A DNA stretch of 64,000 nt from Cladophialophora immunda (taxonomy: Eukaryota; Ascomycota; Eurotiomycetes; Chaetothyriales; Herpotrichiellaceae): assembly GCF_000835495.1 (NCBI RefSeq), contig NW_015622545.1:2868777-2932776 (forward strand), written 5' to 3'. This document shows, piece by piece, positions 32,046-41,616 of the stretch. Position numbers and translations under genes: made by a program. A model generated the notes under the pieces. That model did no database searches, was not told the origin of the DNA, and worked only from the letters and a program-made list of their open reading frames with translations. Every line of letters begins with the position of its first letter. Within the stretch, counting starts at the first letter, position 1.

Positions 32046-32922
32046 ATGGCCAAGGGCGACGATGGTTTCAAAGAGGGTGAGTGCATACTCTTCTCCCACG
32101 ATCCTCACAGCTTCGCAGCAGCTTCACGCAGTGCTTTCACCTGCCAACTGGTCACGGTTTGCCCTCTTGTATCACAACCCAGTCTCACTGCGAGTCGCAT
32201 GACCGCCCGGCGCCGCTGTCCAGGCTCGTCCTCGAGCTGGGACGCTTCTGTGCCAACCATCATACCATGATCGTACGATCACAGCGCGACAAAACTACGA
32301 CGTCCTTCTTCCTGCGGATATTCGACTTGAGGTTGTTGATACAATGGCTTGGTCATATTTGGCATTTCTCCCGCACGAGCTCGACGAGCTCGAAGCGAAC
32401 CGGACCCGGCGAGAACCGAAAGCTGCTGTGAACAAGGCCGCAAAGAAAGCCGAGCAAGAAGAGGCGAAGAATACAAGCTCACAATCACTCCTTCCAGGTG
32501 ACGTAAAGAAGGGTGCCAACCTCTTCAAGACAAGATGCGCGCAATGCCACTCCGTTGTAGAGTCGGAGGGCAACAAGATCGGCCCCAACTTGCATGGGCT
32601 GTTTGGCCGCAAGACTGGCTCCGTTGAGGGCTTCTCATACACCGATGCGAACAAGCAAAAGGGCATTACGTGGAAGGAAGACACTCTGGTAAGTTTGTTA
32701 CTTTCACTCCCCCAGACACTATGGTTGCTGACTTTCTCCAGTTCGAGTACCTCGAGAACCCCAAGAAATATATCCCCGGCACAAAGATGGCCTTCGGTGG
32801 TCTCAAGAAGGGCAAGGACAGGAACGATTTGATCACGTTAGTTTCTCTTGAGCCTCAATGGCCTTGTACCTCTGGGCTTGTGCTAACTCTCTACCAGCTG
32901 GCTGCGCGAGGAGACCAAGTAA
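32046..32922 (+). CDS. CYC1: Cytochrome c, mitochondrial
   Basis: Four exons: 32046-32076, 32498-32688, 32742-32836 and 32898-32922. Introns are 421, 53 and 61 nt, and the product is 113 aa. Cytochrome c carries electrons from complex III to complex IV in the intermembrane space. The protein reads [20 protein letters not shown], then the heme motif C-A-Q-C-H (24-28), then [22 protein letters not shown] and [15 protein letters not shown] with the axial Met (about residue 90), ending WLREETK. All invariant residues are present and the start context (CAACATGGC) is strong. The first exon is only 31 nt and the first intron is far longer than others in this window. Two in-frame alternative starts within that intron region are discussed under findings. 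Confidence 0.96.
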
Positions 32923-33942
32923 ATGCGATCTCTACCTTAGTTGCCACAACTGCTTAACGGTGCGCTCATTTCGACGCTCTTCGGGATCATCGGCTGCTTG
33001 TATCATCAAAGAAACGGCGAAGGCGCACATTTACCTAATCTGAATATTGGACTTGCATACCAATAAGCCGGGTGGGATGGGACGGTAGAAGCCGGAGAAG
33101 CCGGTAGACGAAGCTCTTTGTACATAAAAAAACAGAATCCTCCTATTGCTTGGTTCCTCCCAAGGCGTACCTGCATTTCCTCTGGTGAAACAGGCACAGC
33201 TTAGCTGCAGAGGACGGACAATCAAGCAACTCTTCTCTCCTCATTCATTACTCGTGGACCTTGAGATGATGGAGATGCGCAACCCTCTCGCCGCTTGGGG
33301 AGCTCTCGATTCCACCCCTCTCAAGCTGATAAGCCAGTTAGCCTCCTTCTGAGCTGGCTCGCACCCCCAATAATGGAGCTGGACTGCGGCATTGACCAGA
33401 GCTAAATATGCAGCGGGGGCAGGTCGCCCTTGCATCAAGGAATCCTGGTCTTGACCGTGTTCTGGGCTGTGATTGGCAGGGCGGTTCGCCTCTAGACCGC
33501 GACACCATCACTGCCAGCTGTCCCAGCCTCCATCATTTCTCTCTCCTTCGGATGTCTTTTGTTGCAAAGTTGCCTGACGCAGCCCTTTGAGGGTGCTTGT
33601 AGGCGTACCAGTCGAATGGCATGCCCCCCGTCCCTAGATTTCGGCGATCGCGTTGTGAGAAAGAGGCTGGGCTTTCCCGCATTCTCCAGACATGGACTTT
33701 CCCTTTTTGCCTTCTCAAACATAGTGACCTCTCGTCTCTTTGCACTGGTTTCTTTGCATTGAAACAATAGAGACGGCTTCCTCAAGGGTGACTGCACTTA
33801 TTCGATCGTTGCCTAGTGACAGGTCTTTGTACAAAGTTCAGCCCTGCTCTGGGAGGCGACCTCACTGCCGGCCTCCTGCCCCGCCCCGCCTGCGCCCTCT
33901 GCGCAACCTCATGTTCTATTCCCATTTCCTCTCTTTTCCGTT
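32923..33942. other. Intergenic
   Basis: About 1 kb between cytochrome c and the next gene on the same strand. Short background ORFs only; no recognised feature. Confidence 0.45.
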
Positions 33943-35717
33943 ATGGCTGCCATGATGCCCTCACCGCCGATGGAGGACCTCTACGGGGAAAGATTGCATG
34001 GAGATGCGCATTCGTTGTTGGAGGCATCAATCGAAGATTTTGAGGAACAAGAGCGGCGCTCACCCCTTCTATCCGGCTTCAGGTCAGAAGAAGGAGACAG
34101 TGAAATTGACGATCAGTCCAGCGCAGGTTTACCCTGGTCACCTCCAGGCTTTAAGAGTCGAAATTCGAATGCAAGTGGCTGGTTCAGGCAGGATCCATAT
34201 GGAAAATACGATTTGCGCCCTTCGATAAGTCCCTCACGGTCACGGCAAACCAGTCCAGAGATTTATCAAGATGCGACCGAAGGAGATCCAGATATCACAA
34301 TAGCCGTGAATACACCCCTGCCGGCAGGTACAGACTCACCAGTAAGGGGGCGGTCTCCGGAAGCAGAGCCGCAATATGAAGCAAAGATGGGAAAGTTTGA
34401 CCAAGCGGATGCCTTGCCTCCTGAGAGTCCAAACAATTGTAAATGGCAACACTAATGGAGTCTGTTCAATTCACTAACCGTGCCCTAGACATTCGCTTAC
34501 AACTCCGAGCAGAAGTGCAACATCGAGAACCGTTCGTTCCATTTCTCAACTTCGTACAAGGAAAGTTTGACGCCATGACCAAGACGAGGTCAAGCACTTT
34601 CATATCGATTATAACCACCATCTTGGTTGCTTCGCTTCTACGTATCATCCTTGTTCCTCCGATTCCGCCTCCTGTCCCCGACTTGGTAAAGGTCTCAACT
34701 CTAGCGAAGTCATTCGAGCCCTTAATTTTCTATTCAGAGAATGGCTATACACAGATTACGGCACTACAGGAAACGAGTGTGGCGGTGTGGGATTTGGGCG
34801 AATCGGTCAGAAGCGCCAACATGACTTCAGCACCGTTGATTGTGCGTTCCCTAGACGAGCTATCCGAGAGCTTGAAAACTCTCGGTCTAGAGTTGACTCG
34901 GTTCTTCGCTGATGTGGATTCGGACGTCGACAGCATCTTGCTGGTGATGGACTGGGCGAAACGCGAACTGGAAGGCGTCACATCAGCTCAGGGAATGTCG
35001 TTCTCTGGAGTGATATTTGATCATCTGCATGGTATATTCAACCGAGGAGGGTTGCTTGAGACATCCAGAGGCCCCACAGCTTTGGGCAAGTTCTTGACCG
35101 ACATATTTGGTGCAAGCTCGCCGCAGAGGGCGAGGGCGACCCTGACGAGGACATTCCACGAGTTTGTGAATGTGCTTGAGGAGTCGATCAACAGCGAATT
35201 GACGCACTCCGCAGCGCTTTTTGCGTTGTTTGAATCGATCGATCGACAATTCCTGAACCTGCAACGAACGGTGGTCCGAGAAACCGATACGCAGGAAAGG
35301 CTTGAGAATGATCTTCTTTCATCCTTGTGGACCAGGGTGATAGGTCCAAACGCAGCAATGTTGAGAAAGTTTGAGAAGAACAAACAGCTGTTGTCGAGCG
35401 TCCGAGCGAGGACGGTCAACAATAAGCATCTACTCATGGAGCATCATGGAAGACTGCAGACTCTCAAAGTGAATCTGGAAACTTTGCGGAGGAAATTGGT
35501 CAGCCCCTTGGTGAGGAGGAATGATTCTGTTACCGTTGATAATGCCAGCGTCATCGACCAGCAGGTCAGAGGGCTCGAGGGGACATACGATTATCTAAAG
35601 GGGGTCAGAGAAAAGCAAAAGAGCAAACTGATGGAAATGGTCTATGGGGCGAAAGCAAGCCGGACGAGGCTGGTGGGTGTCAGTGGTGATATGGAAGGCA
35701 TAGGGCTCGACGGTTGA
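33943..35717 (+). CDS. Fungal membrane protein with one TM and long helical C-terminal domain
   Basis: Two exons: 33943-34438 and 34489-35717, with a 50-nt intron (GTAAAT donor, cactaac branch, CCTAG acceptor), 574 aa. I do not recognise a named family. The first 165 residues are acidic, Ser/Pro-rich and disordered. After an amphipathic stretch (FVPFLNFVQGKFDAMTK) a single TM helix follows (FISIITTILVASLLRIILV, about 202-221) and a Pro-rich boundary (PPIPPPVPD). The remaining 350 residues are almost entirely helical, with likely coiled-coil parts (VNNKHLLMEHHGRLQTLKVNLETLRRKLV). The topology suggests an organelle or plasma-membrane scaffold, but there is no catalytic motif. Homologues appear to be uncharacterised Pezizomycotina proteins. 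Confidence 0.75.
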
Positions 35718-36302
35718 CTTCTTGGATACGTGAATGAATGAATAAATATTAGCAGAGGGCTTGGGTTAGACGAGGCATCCATGGTTATGAGGTTCTAAAC
35801 TTATGTGATAGGAAATGCATTTCGCCTTGTAAAACATAACATCGATCTACGCGCGCATCGTCTGCGTCCCATCTCTTGAGCAAATAGATCTCAGCAGCTG
35901 AACAAGACTAGCTCTAAAGCGTAGATTGATTGGGCCGCCTGGTTTTTAGAAAGAGCCATGTTGGAAAAGTCAGGATCTACCTTGTATGTACCGAGTAATA
36001 AGGGCGGCACCACTGAGCACCCCTACCAAATCTGGACATCGGACTTAACATGGAGTGCAGCCATGGTAACTCCGGGAAACTCACATGGACTTTTTTCTTT
36101 GGAATGTCCGGCCCTCAATACAATCCTCCACAACTCACCAAGTCTGCCAAATTAGTGCTGTATTCAGGCCCGGTGCCTCCTGTCGCTCTTTAACTCTATT
36201 GGCCCCAAACCCCTAGGATCTTGTGGGCTTCTGTGGTGGAATCGATCTCCAAGTCTTTCGACACCCGCCCGCTTCAGATTGTTCCCGCGCTACCTTTGTG
36301 CG
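35718..36302. other. Intergenic
   Basis: About 585 bp between two genes on the same strand. No RNA gene or conserved ORF is seen. Confidence 0.45.
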
Positions 36303-37382
36303 ATGCCTTCACTCACGAACTCCCTCCCTTTCTCCCCAGCCGAGCTTGCGTATCTGCATACCTCCCTCTCCTCCATACCGCCTCTGCGCCCAGATGCGCG
36401 GTCTCTGCCGACCGACTTCCGACCACTGAGAGCAGAGACAGGTGTACTTCCGGCTGTGAACGGTAGCGCACATATTGGGTTCAGCGATGGCCGTGAAGCC
36501 ATCGTGGGCGTCAAGCTCGAGGTAGAAAAGACTGCCGGAGGAAACAGCGTGTCGAATCCGGAAGATGGCGCGATGGACATTGACGCAGACGACAAGGGTC
36601 AGAACAAGGGTCAAAAACGTGGAAAGGGAAAATCCGAGTGGGTAACTATTACGCTCACGCTCCCGGGTCTTCGAGACGACGATGCAAACTTGGTGTTTCT
36701 GGAGGAAATGCTTCGTGAGCCGTTGGCAGTGCCGTCTTCTTCGAACGCCACATCGCTGCAGGACAGCTTGATCATCAATTCCCGGTGGCACTGGCACGTC
36801 TACATCGATGTCCTTCTCATTTCACCAAATGGACTTGCAAGTTACCCCCTCCCGCTCTTGAGCATGGCCACACATCTGGCATTACGCGACACCCGCATTC
36901 CAAAGCTCAAAAGCGAGGGCGAAGAAGATCCCATTGCGGATGATGATTGGATGGCAAGCACGTACCTTTATCCACGAACCACACCACTCAGTGCAAGACC
37001 TCCTGTTACGCTTCTTGTCGTCGTGATCGGCGACAATATCATTTTCGATCCCAGTCGAGAGGAACTCGCCGTTGCGGACGGTATCATCGCCGTCAGTGTT
37101 GGGGACACAGCGAAGGAGGCAGAGTTTCAACTGCTTGCGACACGGATGATCGACACTCCTGCGAGAGACACCATGAAGGGTGTGCCGCTGTCCGGCGAGG
37201 CAGAGGAAGGGGTTGATGTGCCTGGTGTTTGGCGGCCGAGGATTGGTGGTGTCAAGAGAACTCTGCTGAAGAAGGTGGTCAATACTGTGCTTACTGGGGG
37301 TGTGGCTCAGGATGTTATGAGCGGCCTGGATGGATTTCTGAGCGCCGAGATGAATGCTGAGACTGGTACGAGCATGGGATGA
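36303..37382 (+). CDS. RRP42: Exosome complex subunit Rrp42 (RNase PH-like)
   Basis: Single exon, 359 aa from the ATG at 36303 (MPSLTNSLPFSPAELAYLH). The RNA exosome ring protein Rrp42 has an RNase PH fold without activity in eukaryotes and helps channel RNA to Rrp44/Dis3 and Rrp6. Family features are the N-terminal RPDARSLPTDFRPL block, GSAHIGFSDGREAIVGVKLEV, WHWHVYIDVLLISPNGLASYPLPLLSMATHLAL and VVVIGDNIIFDPSREELAVADG. An acidic/basic insertion of about 25 residues (DGAMDIDADDKGQNKGQKRGKGKSE) and a long C-terminal tail are fungal additions. An upstream open frame starts only with TTG at 36279. The ring is nuclear and cytoplasmic. Confidence 0.92.
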   Translation: MPSLTNSLPFSPAELAYLHTSLSSIPPLRPDARSLPTDFRPLRAETGVLPAVNGSAHIGFSDGREAIVGVKLEVEKTAGGNSVSNPEDGAMDIDADDKGQNKGQKRGKGKSEWVTITLTLPGLRDDDANLVFLEEMLREPLAVPSSSNATSLQDSLIINSRWHWHVYIDVLLISPNGLASYPLPLLSMATHLALRDTRIPKLKSEGEEDPIADDDWMASTYLYPRTTPLSARPPVTLLVVVIGDNIIFDPSREELAVADGIIAVSVGDTAKEAEFQLLATRMIDTPARDTMKGVPLSGEAEEGVDVPGVWRPRIGGVKRTLLKKVVNTVLTGGVAQDVMSGLDGFLSAEMNAETGTSMG

Positions 37383-38203
37383 GGTGAACGACTTGTGAAC
37401 CGACGACCCTTGAACCGACGACCCTAAGTCAGATTTTGCCAGAACGAAGGGGATCTGAAACCCATGAGCAACCCACAAGCCTTGTCAATGGCCTCCTCGA
37501 TGTCACTAAGATGCGATAAATCCGGTGCATCTCGGAGAACAGTCAAACAGCAAGAGAACGGACTCTGCCAACTCACATTGGCTGCCGGCGGACCGTGCGA
37601 GACTGTACAACCGTCATCTGGAAGACATTCGGATCTCTTCTTTGTCCAACCCTAGGCAGTTCAGGAGGTGGCCCACAGAAGCACTTCAAGACAACCTGGG
37701 CATTTCCGTCGGCCAGCATATGCCCACAGTGATATTCGAAGCTGGTTTCAGCCCTAGTCGAGAATCTGACCATTGGCGGAAAGCCGACACGGGATTCAAT
37801 GAAAAAGCCGGGTTTGTGGCGGACGAGCCCATTTGAATGTTTTCTTCATCGTCACGAGCTATCTTACAAGAACTTGTTGGGTCTATGGTGGATTCTTGCC
37901 ATGGGCAAAAGATACAAGACCACTCTGGCGCCGCTACCATCTCGAGTCAGGGAGTCAATTTGCAGCACGAATGCTGAATGCATTATGCAGTATGTGATAT
38001 GTGGATATGGGATAGCAGAAGGCTGCTCCTGCTCTCGACCAATACTTTTTTCAGGTTTCCCCTTCGACAAACAAAATGCTGACTCCAGATTTTATATCAT
38101 CCCTTCCAAATCACTTCCGTACGCACTGATGCCACTACGCCGGTTGGTGCTGTAGGTTATGGTTTTCTTTCACCGACCAGATTTTGACACCCACATCCCC
38201 TCT
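37383..38203. other. Intergenic, convergent 3' ends
   Basis: About 820 bp between the Rrp42 stop and the stop of the minus-strand Gly/Ser-rich protein. It contains a 15-bp tandem duplication near its left end. Short ORFs on both strands have no recognisable content. Confidence 0.45.
37395..37424 (+). repeat. Perfect 15-bp tandem duplication
   Basis: The unit TGAACCGACGACCCT occurs twice head to tail just downstream of the Rrp42 stop codon, so it probably lies in the 3' UTR. It is most likely a slippage product. Confidence 0.85.
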
Positions 38204-39100
38204 TTATGCCCTCTCGCTTTGCAACACGCCATACTGGCCCTGCTCACCGGTCTGGCTGTCATGGCCCTTCTGTCTGGCACGGCCTCCTTCGACACCAGCC
38301 TGGCCCAACTCGCCGATGGGGTCCTCGTTGCGGCCCAGGAACTCACGCTCGGCCAATCGGCCGGGGTCATTGACGGTGCCGATGGCGCCGGTGAAGGTCT
38401 TGGTCTGGGGGATGCTTTGCGAGACGTCTGCGTCGTCGAGGTTCGCGCCCTTGGGTTTGAATGTGTTCTCGGGCATGGCGGCGCCCGTGACGGTAGATGT
38501 GTATCCCGGGGCGGCGTCGACGTGGGGACGGACGCCCGTGCCGGCGGCTGGACCTCCGGCACCGCTGCTGCTGCTGCTGCCTTTGGAGGTGTTGATATCC
38601 GAGCCGGAGCGGATCTGGGACTGGTCGATCCCGCCGGCAGAGGACGATGTGGTCGAAGCACCAAAGTCGCTCTCTCCCGCCGGTCGACCAGTTGAACCGC
38701 CGTACCCGCCACCTCGTTGCTGGAAAGCATTCGATTGCCCACCCGCATAGGCACCTTGGTCGCTGTGCGCACCGTCGAATTGTGCCTTGCCCGCCGCGTC
38801 CGGGTATTTCAGGCCCGCAACCCCCCTCTCGTCGGCCCCCGCGCCCAGAGCCTCTCTCCTTCCACGCTCGCTGCCTGACACGGCCGGAGGCAGCGTCGAC
38901 GCCCCCGACGTGTCTGTGTTGTTGAGCGTGGACTGGTCGCCCCGGACGCCCAGCGGGTGGGCCGAAGTGTTCTCGGCAAAACCCCCGTGGCTCTTGAGCG
39001 ATTCCGCCGCGAGAGAGTCCGAGGCGATGGGCCCGGTCGGCTCTTGGGGGATGTTGTTGGGATCGGGCTTGGGGGCACGCGGGTCTGCTGTGAAAGACAT
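38204..39100 (-). CDS. Gly/Ser-rich disordered fungal protein
   Basis: Single exon, 298 aa, ATG at 39100 (MSFTADPRAPKPDPNNIPQE). No catalytic domain, TM helix or signal peptide is visible. Composition is dominated by Gly, Ser, Ala, Thr, Asp and Gln with almost no large hydrophobics, so the chain should be intrinsically disordered. Segments that look like conserved islands are GDQSTLNNTDTSGASTLPPAV, GLKYPDAAGKAQFDGAHSD, PENTFKPKGANLDDADV and the C-terminal NDPGRLAEREFLGRNED. Such proteins are common in Pezizomycotina and are sometimes grouped with stress-related or hydrophilin-like proteins. That is only an analogy here. Antisense open frames over this gene are a consequence of its GC-rich codons. 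Confidence 0.72.
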   Translation of the reverse strand: MSFTADPRAPKPDPNNIPQEPTGPIASDSLAAESLKSHGGFAENTSAHPLGVRGDQSTLNNTDTSGASTLPPAVSGSERGRREALGAGADERGVAGLKYPDAAGKAQFDGAHSDQGAYAGGQSNAFQQRGGGYGGSTGRPAGESDFGASTTSSSAGGIDQSQIRSGSDINTSKGSSSSSGAGGPAAGTGVRPHVDAAPGYTSTVTGAAMPENTFKPKGANLDDADVSQSIPQTKTFTGAIGTVNDPGRLAEREFLGRNEDPIGELGQAGVEGGRARQKGHDSQTGEQGQYGVLQSERA

Positions 39101-39748
39101 GGTGGAATTTGGCCGAACTGTTTGTTGGTGGGAGAAGGAGGAGGTACAAGTAGATAGCAGCAGACGTAGCGCGCTTCAACGGATCTGTTTTTCGACCTTG
39201 GTTGCTTTGGGTTTTTGAATTCTCTTCAGGTGACAAGAACACGAGGTTTCAGGACAAGTTTATATGATTTAGAGGAGAAAATGAAGAAGAAAAGAGCTCA
39301 CGAGACAATCGATGTCAGGTTGAAGAAATTCCGTGCCTTTCGCAATCATCATCATCATCGCAGAAGCCCCTGTCACAGAAAATTGGTGGTGACATCATTT
39401 CATGGTCCACTGTGAAGTCATTGTTGAATATTCGCCGTGCGGCGCTGCCACTGGCCGGGCATCTTGTCCCGAGACCATTCAACACATGAACCGGTGATCG
39501 AACGAGATTCTTCTTGTCATTAAAAGAGTCGTAGGCCTCGTATCAAATCTCATTTCTCTATGTTGCCATGTTGCCCATAAGTGTGCGGTTCCTCCCTACC
39601 CTTTCTCTTTGAGTGGCAGACTTACAAGAAAGCCGCCTGCAAATCACACACATGTGGAAAAAAAAAGACACCCCGCAAAGTCAACCTGGTATCATGCCTG
39701 TAAACCCGAACAGCCTCTCGCAAAAAGCCTCGTTGTGAGCGTTGTTTC
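39101..39748. other. Intergenic
   Basis: About 650 bp holding the promoter of the disordered-protein gene and the 3' UTR of spermidine synthase (both minus strand). It includes a CATCATCATCATCATCG run near 39345. No gene is supported. Confidence 0.45.
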
Positions 39749-40799
39749 CTACTTCAATGCCTTTCGGGCGAACGTGGGGAGGACGAAGCTCGCCCGGTGG
39801 ATCTCCTTGTTGTAGTATTTGCACAGTTTCTCTTCTTCCTCGGGGCTCCAGGATCGCAGTGGCTCCTTGACGTTTCGGTTGGGGTCCTTGCAGCAGACCA
39901 TGAAACCAATCTGACCCGAAGGGTAGGTAGGGATCGTAGTGTAAGCGTATTCAACCACGGGGAATACTTCTTTACATTCCTTCTTCAGCTTGGTGATCAG
40001 AGGCAAATGAAGCCATTGGTTTTCGGCTAGAGAGCAACGGTGTGTTAGCGTGTTTTCTTTTCCAAGATATTTGTGGGAACAGAGCATTTGAGGCTCAAGG
40101 AAAATGTGTAGGGAGATGGGTGCGCACAACCTTGGGTAGTTATGACACCACCGTCTTTCAATGCCCCGTAGAGCAATTCAAAGTAAGGCTTTTGGAAGAG
40201 AGTCTCTGCAGGGCCCTCGGGATCACTACTGTCGGTGATTATGACGTCGAATTCGTTCTTGCGGTCTGCGAGAAATTTGAAGCCGTCTCCGATAAAGGTT
40301 TCGACTGCAGGGTGTTGAAACCCAATGGACATTCCAGGGAGATATTTCTTGCTGACGCGGATGACAGCTTCGTCGATATCGCACAGAATAGCCTTCTCCA
40401 CTGATTCGTGCTTGACCACCTCGCGCAGGACACCTCCATCGCCGCCCCCAATGACGAGGACCTTCTTTGGATCCGGGTGAGAGTTCATGGCCAAATGTGT
40501 GATCATCTCTTGATAAGAAAACTCATCCCGCTCGGTGCACTGGATGACATTGTCAAGGACCAGGACTGTGCCATGGTCACTGCTCTCGAAGACTAGGACG
40601 TCTTGGTATTTAGATTTCTCATGGTGAAGCACCTGGTTGACCTTGAGGATCATGGCTTGGCCAGGCCACATGTCCGAGATCTCGCGGAACCAGCCATCTG
40701 CGACGAGGAGGCGAGTCAGGACGTGTACAGGCTTTGACACAGAGCAACGAATAGCGGCGACATACCTTTGATAGTGGGATGGGCGATTTCGGACATCAT
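39749..40799 (-). CDS. Spermidine synthase
   Basis: Three exons: 40766-40799 (34 nt), 40131-40697 and 39749-40026. Introns are 68 and 104 nt, and the product is 292 aa. It transfers the aminopropyl group of decarboxylated S-adenosylmethionine to putrescine in the cytosol. The start reads [11 protein letters not shown], then [16 protein letters not shown] with the conserved gate residues. The cofactor-binding motif [10 protein letters not shown] begins at residue 95 and the catalytic gatekeeper block is [13 protein letters not shown] (about 167-179). The C-terminal part ([20 protein letters not shown], then [17 protein letters not shown]) is typical. The frame upstream of the start is open with an Arg-rich sequence and no ATG (see findings). 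Spermidine is also the donor for eIF5A hypusination, so the gene is expected to be essential. Confidence 0.95.
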
Positions 40800-41616
40800 T
40801 GCAACCGGGTTGAATGTGGAAAGAAAGTGCAGAGGTTGAAACGAGCGAGTGAACGCGGGGTAACAGCGGCAGCGAGCCGTCAATGGACGTTGGAGAAGCA
40901 AGAAGAGTACAAGGAATTGTACAAGTGAAGAAGAGATAGAAAAAGAATTGAATGAGGAGGAAGAGGAGCAGACAACAGCCTAGATGGGGGTGGGCAGCAG
41001 GCAAGTTTGAGTAACGCTCCACTAGTTGGTTAACTGCTCAAGTCTTCGTCGTGTGACTGCTTCGACACTGTGAACCGCGTTGTTACCTCTCACTAAAACT
41101 TTTTTCTTTATTTTTTTTTATTTTCGGAGCGGGGCGAAGGGGGAGACCATTTGGCTGTCCCTCATCCATTCGTTGCTGTCGATTCGTCCCTGAGCCACCG
41201 ACCAGGGTCACATCTCGCTGCTTCACTTTCTTCGCACCTCTCACAACTCACCATCCACCTCCACGCCCCCAGCCACTTCCTGGTTCGAGACACTGACCTA
41301 CCTCACTACCTACAAGGAGAATGGTGTTTGTACGCCACAGCAATATAACTGAATCGGGAGCAATACCGCTTCCAAAAAAGGTGGGGGGCGGCAACCACTA
41401 GCCACAAGATGTCACCCCAAATCCCGGACCTTTCCGCTGATGATGGGTATGGAGACAGTGGATGAAAGGTGTGCAATTGCTTTATGGAGAAGATCCCTCC
41501 TACGGTGTATTAACAGACGGTAACAGCGAGCGGTCTTGTCTTCGCTTTGCTGATCGCCGATGTGGTCCTAATGACACAGAATGTTCAGATAAATGGCATC
41601 CCCGGGAAGTGAACTT
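40800..41616. other. Intergenic
   Basis: About 820 bp upstream of spermidine synthase and downstream of the MFS transporter (both minus). A T-rich run (about 41100-41125) is present. No other gene is supported. Confidence 0.45.

Noticed and set aside
38367..39242. 291-codon minus-strand ORF over the Gly/Ser-rich gene
   Set aside because: Overlaps the preferred frame nearly completely and is Arg/Pro/His-rich, as expected for an out-of-frame read; the preferred frame begins with a normal ATG and has balanced composition.
40045..41022. 325-codon minus-strand ORF starting upstream of spermidine synthase
   Set aside because: It reads through the first intron in another frame before joining the true exon 2; family comparison favours [11 protein letters not shown] as the N terminus.
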